Part shown: positions 1 to 11,261 of the stretch, piece after piece
Layout of the letters: every line of letters starts with the position of its first letter
Numbering within the stretch: position 1 is the first letter of the stretch
Notes under the pieces: model-generated
What the model saw: only the letters and a program-made list of their open reading frames with translations
Database searches by the model: none
Told to the model about the DNA's origin: nothing
Made by a program: the position numbers and the translations under genes
Source of the DNA: Pyrenula massariospora
Lineage: Eukaryota; Ascomycota; Eurotiomycetes; Pyrenulales; Pyrenulaceae
NCBI GenBank assembly: GCA_021030905.1
Contig: JAGFMI010000010.1
Coordinates: forward strand, 62,001 to 126,000
Direction: 5' to 3'
Length of the DNA: 64,000 nucleotides

Positions 1-1
1 G

Positions 2-253
2 TACGCAGCGCCTGGAGCAGGAAGCCCTTCGTCATCAGGTTTGGGTAGTATTATCATGGGCGGTATGGGCGGAACACCGACGGGCACAGCAGGTGGCGGA
101 GGCAGCACCGCCGGCCCTGGTGGCACCAGCAGCAATGGGACTACACCTGGTGGTATCGTGCAATTTCTCGGCACAGCGGACAGAGTTGTGATACTTGGGA
201 CTAAATGGATAATTCTAGGATCTACGATATTCGCGGCGGGTCTCACATGGTGA
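2..253 (+). CDS. C-terminal end of a Gly/Ser/Thr-rich, probably GPI-anchored surface protein (partial)
   Basis: The reading frame is open from the left edge to a TGA at 251-253, so this is the last part of a gene that begins outside the window. The 83 residues seen are almost all Gly, Ser, Thr, Pro and Ala in short runs. They end in a hydrophobic tail (VVILGTKWIILGSTIFAAGL) one or two residues from the stop. A low-complexity Ser/Thr stalk followed by a C-terminal hydrophobic segment with nothing basic after it is the usual layout of fungal GPI-anchored wall or plasma-membrane proteins. No catalytic domain is visible in this piece, so the family cannot be named. A simple C-terminal membrane anchor without GPI transfer is the alternative. 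Confidence 0.6.
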   Translation, partial: YAAPGAGSPSSSGLGSIIMGGMGGTPTGTAGGGGSTAGPGGTSSNGTTPGGIVQFLGTADRVVILGTKWIILGSTIFAAGLTW

Positions 254-1260
254 GGCCTTTCGATGAGAATCCGAGCCCATGCACGGCGTTGGGTGATAAA
301 GCGTTATAGGCACCCTTCGAAGGTATTATCTGTCGATTTAGCGAAACATGCATAATGTATAGATTCATAAGCACCTTAATTGTGGAGCCAGCTTTTTGAT
401 CTATCTTGCCCTGATGCCACGCCTTGATGCCGTATTGAACTTTCTACGAAATCTCAAATGATCCTGATAGACTCTCAGCCCTCAAAGCTAAAAGCACATA
501 TGTCAACTAGGATAGCCCAGCGAAGTCAACATGCTACCTCGGGGCAAGCACAAATCTAAATGGCGGAAACTTCAAAGTGCTTCTGATCAAGAGCGCAAAG
601 CACACTTATGCTATGTACCATATATATGCAGCGTGCAATCCGTTCCATTTTTGTGCCTGATCGAACCTTGAATTGATCGCGCGCTAACGGCTAGATGTGT
701 CTTTATTTGCAGGTTTTCAAATCGTGCGGCGCTAATGCTTAGAAATTGTACCTAATCATTCGAAAGAGCCAATAATTTAGGAAGCATTGCTGTAAGATAG
801 TGTGTGAGCATGGCGGCAAGTCTTGGATCGACTTGTAAAAGACTGCCTCACCAATCTCAGTAGCCACAAAATCGGCTCGAAAGTCTGTCATGAGAACTCA
901 AGCACGAAAAAGACAACGATGTCAGCAAAGAAACAGGGTAGCAATTAGATTTAACATCATTATACTTCGAGAAACATTTACAAGCCCTGCATCATAAGTG
1001 AATTAGAAGCAAAAGGAAGGCAAAACTCTTGCTAAAATCCCATCAGAAAACATGTTTTACATTGCATATCGTGCAACAGACACGGCGAACAATCATGAGC
1101 CCAGCTTCAATACCGCAAAAGAAATGTACAAACCCTTTAAGAAACACGGGATATCTGGAAAAGGCAGAGATGCATGACAAGTCGAATCTTAAAACCCTCA
1201 GTGGTCTCCTAAAACACATCAAACAAACAAAGCAAAAAGGTCTCCAATGCTCGGCGTCGC
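254..1260. other. Intergenic region, tail-to-tail
   Basis: About 1 kb between the end of the GPI-type protein (+) and the end of the secreted protein (-). It should hold two 3' ends. I see no coding frame with family resemblance, no tRNA and no clear repeat. Confidence 0.5.
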
Positions 1261-3018
1261 TCAATCATCAATTTTGTAATGACTTTTGCACGTAATATCA
1301 ATTCCTTTGTACGGCCAATCTTTCTGTTTTGGACACAAACACATTGCCAGCGGTTGGAGACACTAATATCAAGTTAGCAACAAATTGAGTTAACACGATC
1401 TAGAGCAATTGTAACTCACCGTCTCAGCTGTCATCCCGCCCGGCAAATTCTTACAAATGTTCCACTTTGGGTTCTGCTTAAGAATCGCATCAAGGTCGCA
1501 GACACCCTGTGAGAAGCTGAGAACCTTATCGGCAGACACCTTCGAAGGGTCTGACATAATGTTATCGACCACCTGTTGACCGGTAGGGAGCGTGCCGGGC
1601 TTGGCCTTCGTGTTTGCAAACTCCGCCGCAAGAGCAGCGTCACCCAGCTTGATACCGCCATATTCATCATCGGACAGTTTGTCGTACCCAGGAACATTGT
1701 CCACGGTGTGGAACATAGTCGGTCCCGGCGCGCCGTTCGCGGAGGCGACGTATGTCCAAGTTTGGTATACGTAAACAGTTCCTTTGTCGTTGCACCAGGA
1801 CTGCTTTCCGTACACGGAGGGTCCGCCACTGCCGCAGACGTCATGCCCATAGTTATCCTTTGAGATCTTGATGATGAACACTTTGCTCGCGTTCCAGAGG
1901 TAGTTGATGGCAACAGACGTGTATGATGCGAGGATGGACTTTGGGACGGCCTCGACAATGGGTGGGACGACGAAAGCACCTTTGGCAAAGATTTGGGTGA
2001 GGGATTGCGGGTCTTGATTGTAATGGTAGGTAGGGTCGTTAGACGGGGTATCGGAGAGCGCCTTGATGGCATAGTTTGACACAGTGGTAAGAAGAGGCTT
2101 GCGGAAGTCTAGTTTGAGTGGAAAATTCAGCAGACAGGACAGTAGAAGAGGTAGATGGCTTTCGACAATGGGCAGAAGATCTAAGCCGGATAAGAAAGCT
2201 TACCGGCAAGGTACTTCATAAAAGTTCCCCAATCATCAAAGGGTGTCGGTTGTGAAGCGATAACCTCTCCCAGCGCGCCGGATAGGACACCCCCGGCTCC
2301 AGCCGCAATACCAGCGGCCGGCATTGAGACAGATAAGGCTCCCAAGAGTCCGTTGAGAATTCCCACAGCATTTTGTGTGAGAGCAAGATTCTAAAAACGA
2401 AGTTTAGCACAGGCATACAAAAAATGGATGATATTGTACACACAGCGTCCTTGGTCTTGAAGGTATCTTGCATGGTCTTCGAGGCATCATCAGTGATACC
2501 AGCAACATTGTCAATCGCGTTCGTAATTGCGTTGAGGTACGTCCCGAAATTGGCGATGACATAGAGAGAGAAAGCTGCTTCGGGAGCTTTCTCGCAGAGG
2601 CTGGTCTCGGTCTGGAAGGTGCAGTCTGTGTTGGGCTTGCAATCAAATGAGAAGACGCCGTTGGCTGCCGCCGAGATGACCGCTTGAGGCGACATGCTCC
2701 ATTTCGTCTTACCATCGCCGCCACCAAGGCCGTCAAGTCTGCGGCTCACGTTAAGTATATCGTGCAGAGGTAGCTAGAGAGGATGTGTCATACTGTTTGG
2801 CAAACCAATCTCCGATCTTATTGTCATTCCATGCATCAACGGTCTTGGTTTTTGGATCTGGCGTCTTGCAAACGTCTTTTACGTCTCGGCGAAATATTAT
2901 GGACGACGGCAATGCCAGCGTAGAAGCTACGGAAAGTTATTAGGGAGCGGAGCAAGGATTGCAGATTCCTCTTCTTACCCCATAAGCTTGACGTCGCCAG
3001 GACGCACAAGAGATACAT
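1261..3018 (-). CDS. Unrecognised secreted protein, six exons, 481 aa
   Basis: Exons by splice consensus are 3018-2979, 2926-2794, 2738-2444, 2390-2204, 2108-1420 and 1362-1261. They sum to 1446 bases, exactly 482 codons. The last intron has a perfect GCTAAC branch site shortly before its TAG acceptor, so the longer C-terminus is preferred over read-through to a stop at 1390. The protein starts with a short signal peptide (MYLLCVLATSSLWGAS, then TLALPSS) and contains many Cys, Asn, Asp and Gly. Segments near residues 130-160 and 200-230 are Ala/Gly-rich and weakly hydrophobic, perhaps amphipathic. The C-terminal exon adds three Cys. I do not recognise the family and see no catalytic motif. 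Secretion is inferred from the N-terminus; function is open. Confidence 0.75.
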
Positions 3019-4231
3019 AGTAGCAGAATGTAAGGGTGAGATTAATGGGTATTACGAAACGAGGGCGAAAGAAATGGACAAGCCGTAGAGAATTCACAAT
3101 GTAAGAAACACATGTCCGGGAACACAAGGGAATATATTCTATTCAGATCAGACCAAAGGCCACGTTAGGAAGGTAAAATCATTCATTTCCCGGAGGCACC
3201 GATTGACCACAAGGTAGAACTCACAACATAGTCCTAACATAGACAAAAACAATTTAAGAAACTGCGAAAAGGAAAAGGAGTGGCATCGTTCTTGATTTTG
3301 CTACTTTAGAGGCAGCATAACGCGAAGTGCATTCCCTAGAGACATCAAGAGTGGTCAGAATCGCGGCCGCGAGCGCAGCATAGCCTCTATGTTGTCGCTT
3401 GCGAGATTGAAAGGGATGATGATGTAGTAATCAGAAGTGAAGATGGCTCATCGACCTATGGGTCCCCTGACTATGTCTCTCACCCAGGTCATGAGGCTGA
3501 TGGAATGGGCCGCTGGACGGCCACAACTTAAAACGTGCTATTTCAGGGCTAGCCATAAGGATGCAAAAGTCTCAAGGCTAGAACCCTCTTAGGTAGAGCC
3601 ATGCGACGGTAGAGTCAGATTTGTGAAACGTAGGGTTCAAGGCTGCATGAAGGTTAGAAGGCTGAGTTTACGGCGTAGAATGCGACAGGCGTGTTGGCCG
3701 GTTTCTAGCGGGTGTGCTGAGAGAGGATAGCGCGGTACCATCTCGATGCGTCTGAGAGCCCGAGGAAAGAGAGCCATGAAACAACTATCTCCGTCCCAAG
3801 ATCTGGGGCAATTGCGCAAAAGCGGGAGACGGTGTTGGATGGGCGAGAAGCCAACGACCCGTTTTCCTATTTCCGCCTGGCGAGTCGAGCTGGACGGGGG
3901 GAATAATCCGCCGGATCCTGTCGTTAGCGGTGACCAACACTGATGGCCGTTGTTATACACACGAGTCTGTTGAAGAGCTTAGAGTAAAGAAAGCGAGATT
4001 GAAATAAGACCACGGGCTACGAAACGTAGATGCTGACTGCTCTTGATCGCCAGCCTCGCTCGCCCTGTTGCAATACTGTGTCGATATTGTACTGCACTTT
4101 CTCTTTTGCTGGGGTAAATGTATAGTGCAATACTGCTCTCTAAGGACACTATTCTTTTCCCCTTTGATTTATGGTATGGGTTACGCTGACGTTGTCTAAA
4201 TGTTCGATCTTCGTTTTAAGCCAATTCCTGG
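3019..4231. other. Intergenic region upstream of the secreted-protein gene
   Basis: Holds the promoter side of the secreted-protein gene (-) and the 3' flank of the SET-domain gene (-). Small open frames at about 3637-3960 overlap each other on both strands and lack family resemblance. The stretch just downstream of the SET-domain stop is pyrimidine-rich on the plus strand. Confidence 0.4.
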
Positions 4232-6225
4232 TTAGCAAGATTCACCCACCTCTCCCGTCCTTTCCTTCGATAATCCTTCCTTCGCCTTCCAACACATTTC
4301 CCAAATCTCCCTCCAGCGCCTCAACACCAATCCATGCCTCGCTAAAGCCAACCTCCTCCTCTCCCTCCCTCTCCCGTTCGCATCTCCAAAGACCTTCATG
4401 ATAGTGTTCCCGCTGATCCCATTCAACACTTCGATACTCCGACTCGCTTCTTCGCCATAAATGCCTATCCATCGCGTAATCTTCTCGTGCACAGCGGTGA
4501 GAGTCGTCGTGTGTGATGAGGAAATAGGATACGAAGGGTCACTTGTGTAGGCGACCCAGTCCGCAGGAGAAAGGATCAGGAGGTGTGCGGCGACAAGGGT
4601 GCGGTGGCAGACCTCGGGTATCGTGGTAGGGGGTGATGGTGTTTGAAGGACATACTGTCTGACTTTTGGGTAAGCGGTGATCTTGTTCGGGTTGGAATGA
4701 CAGAATCATGAAAGGGGGCTAGTACCCAAGATAGCCATGCTGTTCTAGAAGCTCTCGCTGCTTCTCGGAGAAGTCACGGAGGACAACATCATCAAGGTAG
4801 AGGATATCGTGATGATTTTGGGGAAGGATGAAGCCGTCTGTAGGGGACATTTACTAATTAGTTCTCAATTCGCCATGGGCTGGTAGAGAAAGCGACTCTA
4901 GCAATAGTCGCGTCGGATCATCTTCCGGAGCAGTGGATGGACATACACTCAGCAAGCAACAAGTCATTACTATGCGGCCCATAGGACACATACAGCTCTT
5001 CGCCCTCCTTGACTGGCTGACGCGTCGTGACTGTGAAGCCACTATCGGAGAAGGAGACAGAACAGCTTTCCTTCCCCTAATTATACATTGGACTGTTAGC
5101 TGCGGCACCTTCACAAGCAAAACAGGGAAAACCTCACATCAATCCCCAAGTCTCTCGCTGTATGATTAAACAGATCAATAACAGGACATAGAACCATCGC
5201 GTCATCAGAGTTGCTCGGCGCCTCCTCCCCATCGAGCAGAAAATAGAATGACCTCGTATTGACGATGCACCAATGATACAGAAATGCCTCGTCGACACCG
5301 TCAATACTGTCCCCATCCACTGGTTTGGCTGTGCGATCCTGGGTGAGACTCGACCTCCGGACCGCCGTCCAATCTTTCAGCAGCTTTTGCCGCATGACAT
5401 GGATCTTTCCACGCTTCGAGTTCGCGTCCACGATGTCCGTTCCATTGTCATCATTCCTCAAAAACGACCAACACCCACCGATCTCAGGAGGCAAGAGCAC
5501 CACTGCCACTTCGTCCCCGTGCTCACAAGCGCCTTCGCTTACCCCAGCCCGCAGACAGGCACCACATCTTCTCTCGCTGAGCTTCTTGGGCCACAAGAAC
5601 GGCATCCCCTCCCTAAACTCCCCTATAGCAGGCCACGTTGCTTTCCACTTCCCATACCTTATCGCCGCTGACGGGTCATATGTCAAAAATGCCGCAATCA
5701 GCCCATGAATAGTGATTTCACGGGTCATACCATAAATGCCCTTCGGCAACTCGGTCTTTGGTACGTTTTTGCGGGATGGTGCACGGCGATGGGTGTGCGT
5801 GTCGGAGTAGAGCTCTATTTGGAAGGAAAGGGGGATGCTGCATTCGGGGTGGATGAGGGCGGTGAAAGGGACATTGATCACTTCCGTGGCGGCCTATGAG
5901 CAATTGTGAGGGGATTTTCAAGCCTTGAAAGAAACATTCCGATGGGAAGCGGAGATTTTGTGGGAAACAATTAATGAGCACCTGTACATGATCGCATATA
6001 TTGTAATGCCCGGCATCTACATGAGGATGACTGAGAAAAGAACACAAATTACGCGTGTGAAATGAGCATCGAGACATCAAACTTAGGGTTACACACCTCA
6101 ATGTCGCTTGTCGCCACGATACCGGTGCCACGTCCAGCAATCGTATGTGCCTTGATATGCTTGATGGTGATCCCGCGAGCCTCGGACCAGGACACCAAGG
6201 CTTCCCATTTCGTTGAAGCTTTCAT
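4232..6225 (-). CDS. SET-domain lysine methyltransferase (SETD3/SETD6/RKM, Rubisco-LSMT-like class), 517 aa
   Basis: Exons are 6225-6097, 5893-5138, 5076-4947, 4837-4726 and 4658-4232, giving 1554 bases or 518 codons in frame. The first exon carries the GRGTGIVA motif that opens the SET fold. A long insert follows, as is usual in the Rubisco-LSMT-like class. The catalytic half then reads HWCIVNTRSFYF, VIDLFNH (the NHS/NHT AdoMet-binding motif) and, across exons 3 and 4, YGPHSNDLLLAEYGF, the pseudoknot motif with the catalytic Tyr. The C-terminal exon is a helical region in the place of the LSMT substrate-binding domain. Members of this class mono- to trimethylate lysines on ribosomal proteins, elongation factors or other non-histone targets. 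Intron 1 (203 bases) is longer than the others and could hide a small exon. The exact substrate cannot be read from the sequence. Confidence 0.88.
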
Positions 6226-7034
6226 TTCGCGGACAAGCCGAAGTCACATTACTCTGCTGAACACCGAACCATGCTTATCGTAGTCATGAGAGCTCGTTGT
6301 GGCACAAAAATTTGTAGCACCAAGCCATCTTAACATTCACCGGGTCTTTGGTAGTGTTATTGCGCTGTCTGGAGCATTCGGGCGCTGGGTGAAAGTATTC
6401 CCCCTAAAATGTCCTTGATCGAGATGGAACAAAAGATTGAAGCTAAGATTAAAATTTTGGGAGAGATAATAATTCCATACCATGGAGAAAACAAGAGTTG
6501 CCTGCTAATCGAAGAGCCCAATAACTTGTAATTTGAGGGGAAAAGGTTGACATTTGATTCGTTATTGAGGGCCGTTTTTACAATCCAGAGAAACCCATCC
6601 TTACTAAGAGAGCCATTCAACTCTATCTTCACATGCCATAAAATACGATGTAAATTTATTTTCATATCTGATTTTCAGACGAAGTTGTAACCTTATTATT
6701 ACAATTATGTGCAAGAATGCCGCTAGCTAAAAAATGGCTATGACAAGAATCAGATCTCCCGAAGAAGCATACACAGCTAAGCCACCCTCAAACAATTGCA
6801 GATCCTCACGCATCCTCATATGGGGCGAGTTCTCGCTGTCACACCCTTTCTATACAAGAAAGCCAGCACGAGGGGTATCAATAGGCCAGCCGTAAAATCG
6901 ACTGAAACAGAGAAATTTTTGAGAGCAAAAGCTCTCCGATCAAAGTCACTTTCCACCAAAGAATCATGCAAGCCATGTCAATCGATCGCCACTTCGATTT
7001 GAAGACATCATTAAAGTAAGTTGGAGAAACAATC
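6226..7034. other. Intergenic, A+T-rich
   Basis: Promoter side of the SET-domain gene (-) and 3' flank of the membrane-protein gene (-). The part at about 6340-6720 is clearly more A+T-rich than its surroundings. Open frames here have composition typical of non-coding DNA and no recognisable domain. Confidence 0.4.
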
Positions 7035-8843
7035 TCAAACACGCTCCGTAAATTTGCTCCCTCGACTACCGTCATAGCTCGAAAGGCTTCTTCCCAAGGG
7101 ATCGGGACCGGCTCGACCACCGACGTCAGCTGTAGTCATTGGATCACGCGATCGCTCCCGTTGTGGCGTCTGCGGTTGACTGCCCGGCGTCGGCTCTCTT
7201 GAAGGGACTCCAGCGACGCTTGTGACAGGTGTTCGAGCCGGACTTGGTCTCATTACAGCCACGCCTTCGGGAGGGTGACCAGGAGCGGCAAAGTCTCGTG
7301 CACCAGACGGTCCTGGCAAATTGGCAGATGAGCCCGTTGGGGTGCCAGTTGCTGAACCAGGTCCGCCGTAGAAGCCATGACTGTCACGGTAGAAGCTTGC
7401 ACCGGATAGATTTCCTCCAGCAGGGCCACGGGCTGCGGACGAAGAAGATGTATCTTTCTCGAAAGCACCGTAGTTACCGCCATATTGATCGCCTCCACTG
7501 GTCAGCACAGGGGCGATCTTTCTTCCCGCTAGTTTCTGAAAGCCGACCTCGCCGCTCGTTTCTGAAGCAGCGGCAGTGCTTGAGGACATCCCGCTATGGC
7601 GCCATCTCGAGAGAAAACCAGGGGTGACGGCAGCAGTCAATGGCTGATGAGCACTAGAATGAGGAGATGCCTGTGTCATGGCGCCTGCGGGAGCAGCCCT
7701 GCTTCCTGACGGAGAGTCAAGAGTCGAAGAAGGAGGTAGTGCTCCCCTGGCCTTCAATTGTCGTCGGTAGCGCCGAAGGAAAAAGAGGATGATCAGCAAT
7801 ATAATTGCCAGTCCTGCAACGCCGCCGATAACACTGCCGACAACAGTAGGAGTGTTCGGGCCATTATTGTCATTGCCAGAGGACCCTGAGGACGATGTTG
7901 CAGAGCTAGAAGGTGCAGTGGTTGGTGAGGACAAGGTGCCACCGCCAGCACCAGCGGACGCGCTCGAGGTAGAAGACCCTAAAGTTGATGAGCTGCTGAG
8001 TCGAGAAGATGATGAGGTTGAAGAAGCAGTGCGCGAAATGGTAGAGTTGGAGGAGAAGGGAAAGGAAGAGGTTGACGGGTGTATTGTGATGGCAGTCCCA
8101 TTCGAAAATGAGACCTCCAAGGTCGACGTGCGGGTAGTCGTAGTTGTAGTGTCTGATGATTCCGTGAGAGTTGTGGTCGACTGATTGTTACCGACGTGGC
8201 TGGTAGTCGTTTGTATTATCGTGGATATCGACCGGGAACTTGTGGAGTCTGTGGCAGATGACGCAGAGGCATCAGCAGGTGGAGTAGACGGTGGTGAAGA
8301 CAAGGTAGCTTGGGAGTTTGCGCTCGAATCGAACAAGCTTGAGGAGGCTGATGCAAAAACACCTGGAACTCCATCGTCGTCGGTTTCGGACGCTGCAGTT
8401 GGCGAAGATACAGGCGCTGCGGATATTGTCACAGCACCGTAGGATCCAATGGTAACAACAGCTGGCTCGACCGGGAGCGTCAGATGCGCAATAGCGTTTT
8501 CTGCCTCGTCGATTATCACGTCGACCACGTTGACGGTGACCTCCTTCAAAGGACTTTTCTTGGGAGATCTAGGCACTTCTTGTCTCGCGTTTCTTCTCTC
8601 CAGCCTAGGCCTTCTGCTGTGCGGCTCAGGGACAACATCATCGTGGTAATGCCTTCTCGGAAGGTATTGTTCGTGAAAGTCCTCATGTCTCCAGCCGATA
8701 TCCCCTAACTCGTCGTCCTCATCGGTTTTGGCCCGTGTGCCGACTTCTGACCCAATGAGCCCTTCATTTGTTCTTGAACCTGAAGTCTGACTGAATTTAG
8801 AATTTTCTTTGGTAAATCTCATCCTCTTGCTGGGGCGCTCCAT
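7035..8843 (-). CDS. Single-pass membrane protein with Ser/Thr-rich outer domain (Mid2/Wsc-sensor-like layout), 602 aa
   Basis: One uninterrupted frame; the first good ATG is at 8843. Layout: a basic, charged N-terminal 100 residues; a short conserved-looking stretch (VTVNVVDVIIDEAENAIAHL); about 160 residues of Ser/Thr runs that suit dense O-mannosylation; then a strong membrane helix at about residues 334-356 (VVGSVIGGVAGLAIILLIILFFL), stopped by RRYRR. The last 240 residues are Gly/Ser/Pro-rich and would be cytoplasmic. The order (Ser/Thr stalk, GG-containing helix, basic stop, disordered tail) resembles fungal cell-wall stress sensors of the Mid2/Wsc type. No WSC Cys-rich domain is present. 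The ATG used gives no signal peptide, which does not fit a type I sensor, so an upstream exon may be missing. Function is inferred from layout only. Confidence 0.75.
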   Translation of the reverse strand: MERPSKRMRFTKENSKFSQTSGSRTNEGLIGSEVGTRAKTDEDDELGDIGWRHEDFHEQYLPRRHYHDDVVPEPHSRRPRLERRNARQEVPRSPKKSPLKEVTVNVVDVIIDEAENAIAHLTLPVEPAVVTIGSYGAVTISAAPVSSPTAASETDDDGVPGVFASASSSLFDSSANSQATLSSPPSTPPADASASSATDSTSSRSISTIIQTTTSHVGNNQSTTTLTESSDTTTTTTRTSTLEVSFSNGTAITIHPSTSSFPFSSNSTISRTASSTSSSSRLSSSSTLGSSTSSASAGAGGGTLSSPTTAPSSSATSSSGSSGNDNNGPNTPTVVGSVIGGVAGLAIILLIILFFLRRYRRQLKARGALPPSSTLDSPSGSRAAPAGAMTQASPHSSAHQPLTAAVTPGFLSRWRHSGMSSSTAAASETSGEVGFQKLAGRKIAPVLTSGGDQYGGNYGAFEKDTSSSSAARGPAGGNLSGASFYRDSHGFYGGPGSATGTPTGSSANLPGPSGARDFAAPGHPPEGVAVMRPSPARTPVTSVAGVPSREPTPGSQPQTPQRERSRDPMTTADVGGRAGPDPLGRSLSSYDGSRGSKFTERV

Positions 8844-11261
8844 TTTGAGTATACTTTTTATGGAAATACGAAGATTTGAGAGTTGCTGTAAAGCGAGTGA
8901 TGTGCAATTGACGCTGCACAAACAGGCGAGACCCGAGCCACTGGCAAATCAAGGTCGCGGTGAGTGATCGACGACACCAGTCGTGAGACAGTATTTAGCA
9001 GTCTGCGCTGCCAGCTGCTGGATGGACAAGAGAGTGTGGTCCGTTGGAGGTTGTCCGAGTGGACATTTATTGTATGTTTCTTGAAAGGGATCGAGTGCAA
9101 TCCGCGCCCGAAGGAAGAACTTAATGTTGGAGTCTAGATTAGACGTGTGATATGGCAGGAAAGGATCGAAAGAATGGATGCTGGATAACAATCCAGCGGC
9201 AATTGAGAGCACAAGTCTATTCGGACAAGAAAAGTTAGCACGATGAGAAGTCATAGAATTGATATGAGATCTGTCGCACCGATTAGAAGGCGCGACTCTT
9301 CATTTCTTCATCAAGAAACTCAAGCCGTCTTCGACAGTCGATACGGGACGTGGATGGAGGAGAAGAAACTGGTCCTCAAATTGACGGGTGGGTGGTTGAA
9401 GTTTGAACACGGCGACCGGAGAGTCCGACGAGCTCGCTCGGAGTCCTCGTTGCGGAAGGTGGTTGTCTCGTTTCGTCTCACCCAACTCTTCATCCACCAG
9501 AAACCCACCAACAATTATCACGAGAAAGGCTCACCAGCCTCGTGTCAAACAGTCCGACGTGCAGTCTCTCATGTCCAGAGAGTGGGAGAAAGAATGACAA
9601 GATCAGGAAGGGGAGAAGCGTTGATCCGGCCAAGCAAAAAAGAAAAAACACGCTCGGTGGGCCCGCGGCAGCAAGCGTTAGAGGAGTGGGTGGTCTGTGG
9701 TTGGACGAGCGAGTGGAGAGGTCGAGAGCTTGGGTGGGATTGCCTGCAGGCTTCTGTGCAGATGAGGTGGGTGCGCAGAGGCCAGTAGGGCCAATTGACC
9801 AGGGGGGCTCCTCCAGAAACCGTGGTGGTGCATTCAATAAAGGGGACAATTGACAGGGTGTGGAGGTTAGGAAGCGCGGGGCGGCGGTGGTGATGGAGCG
9901 CAGTGGTTGGGCCGAGCAGGGGGGGAGAGCCAGCGACGGGGGCAACTGGTGGTCGAGCGGTCACAGTTCAAAATGTAGGAATAATGATGTCTGCCAGTTG
10001 CGAGGGCAGGTCCAGGCTACGCTGGTCAGAAAAGATGGGCGTCGACTAGCCGGTAGCTACTCGTGTACCTGCAGAGGCGCGAGCTTCAGAGCCAGTGTGA
10101 TGCTCATCTCCGCGCCACTAACCCGCGACGGGCAACTTGCCCTGACACGCTGCAGTCGCAAAGCAAATAAACTGTCGCTCCCCCCCCTGCTTAGTAGAGG
10201 AATTTAAAATTGCCCACGCTCCACTCGACATGTTTCCTTGCCATCGCCAACGGTTCATCGACGTCGTGGCGAACCTGTCAGCTCAGCGACGTGAGCTGCG
10301 TCAAGCACGCCCGCATCCTGTATGGTGTGCAGCGCGAGGGCCCGGGCTCCCTTCGACTCCTACACCGGATCATCATCATCATTATCTTCGTCATCATTTG
10401 TATCAGCAACACTTGTTCTCACTAAAGACAGGTCTCACTGTTGTCATCAACAAGGTGGCGGCGTGAGTAATGAGACATTCCCGATGCGCACCCGCCTCGA
10501 TCGCCGGCGCCGCACCGCAAAATTCGTATCAAGCGCCGGGCGACCCCCAAACCGTTGCCAAACCTGCAACATTTGATGCCCCTTGCCTGACGCCATAAAA
10601 CCCGGCCGTAATCCTAGCGCCGTCTCTTTCTCAACTGATCAGCATTATTGGCTCATGGGAATATTTACTCATTATGTATTATTCTCCTCCTTGATCCCGT
10701 CGACCTGCTCTCCACAGGAGATGAGAAGCTTCAATAATGGGTGGGGAGGCTATATAAACAAAATTAGCACCACGTGCGACGACCGCTGAGTGGTGGAACC
10801 GCGGAGGTGCAGGTTTGATTGCCCCGTGAAACCCGTCCTTTGATGATCAATTTACTTATATTGAGGCCTGCTCTAGAATCCTATTATGTGACTCGAGAGA
10901 CCATGATGCACCGAGCAGCTCTTGTCACTGGAGAAGTTCTGTGACGTACCAAACAGGATCATGAAGCAGAGCATCGTCTTGGTTTCGGAAGTGGATCCAA
11001 TGCCCGGCCATGTCGAGTGCTTTCATGTACGTGAACGGATCGCGATGTAGTGACGCCCACCTAAGGTAACCGTCATCGCATCAACAGCAAGAGGCATTTA
11101 ATTGAACTACTAGACATTCTTCCTGGCAGAGCTTGACTTTGAAGATCCAAGCTTAGAGCTAAGCAGTCATGTTTCGGCGTAGCTATCTCATTATCTATTC
11201 TTTAACTTTTGGTATCATGTCGTTTCTGTTCAATCTTCTCGTCCCTTACGATTGGTGGCCA
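8844..11261. other. Long intergenic region with leader of the membrane-protein gene
   Basis: About 2.4 kb between two minus-strand genes. The part at 8922-9254 is open on the minus strand, in the same frame as the membrane protein apart from one stop, and may be 5' exon or leader sequence. The part at 9600-9960 is G-rich on the plus strand. A (TCA)n-like stretch lies at about 10369-10400. I see no gene I can support. Confidence 0.45.

Noticed and set aside
3637-3960. Opposed small frames between the secreted-protein and SET-domain genes
   Set aside because: Overlapping on both strands, with low-quality composition.
6357-6665. Minus-strand frame of about 100 codons
   Set aside because: It lies in A+T-rich sequence, is rich in Ile, Leu, Ser and Asn as expected from composition, and has no family resemblance.
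9243-9964. Long frames on both strands (about 180 and 150 codons)
   Set aside because: They overlap each other in a G-rich/C-rich purine-pyrimidine strand-biased stretch. Codon use and composition look random and no domain is visible.
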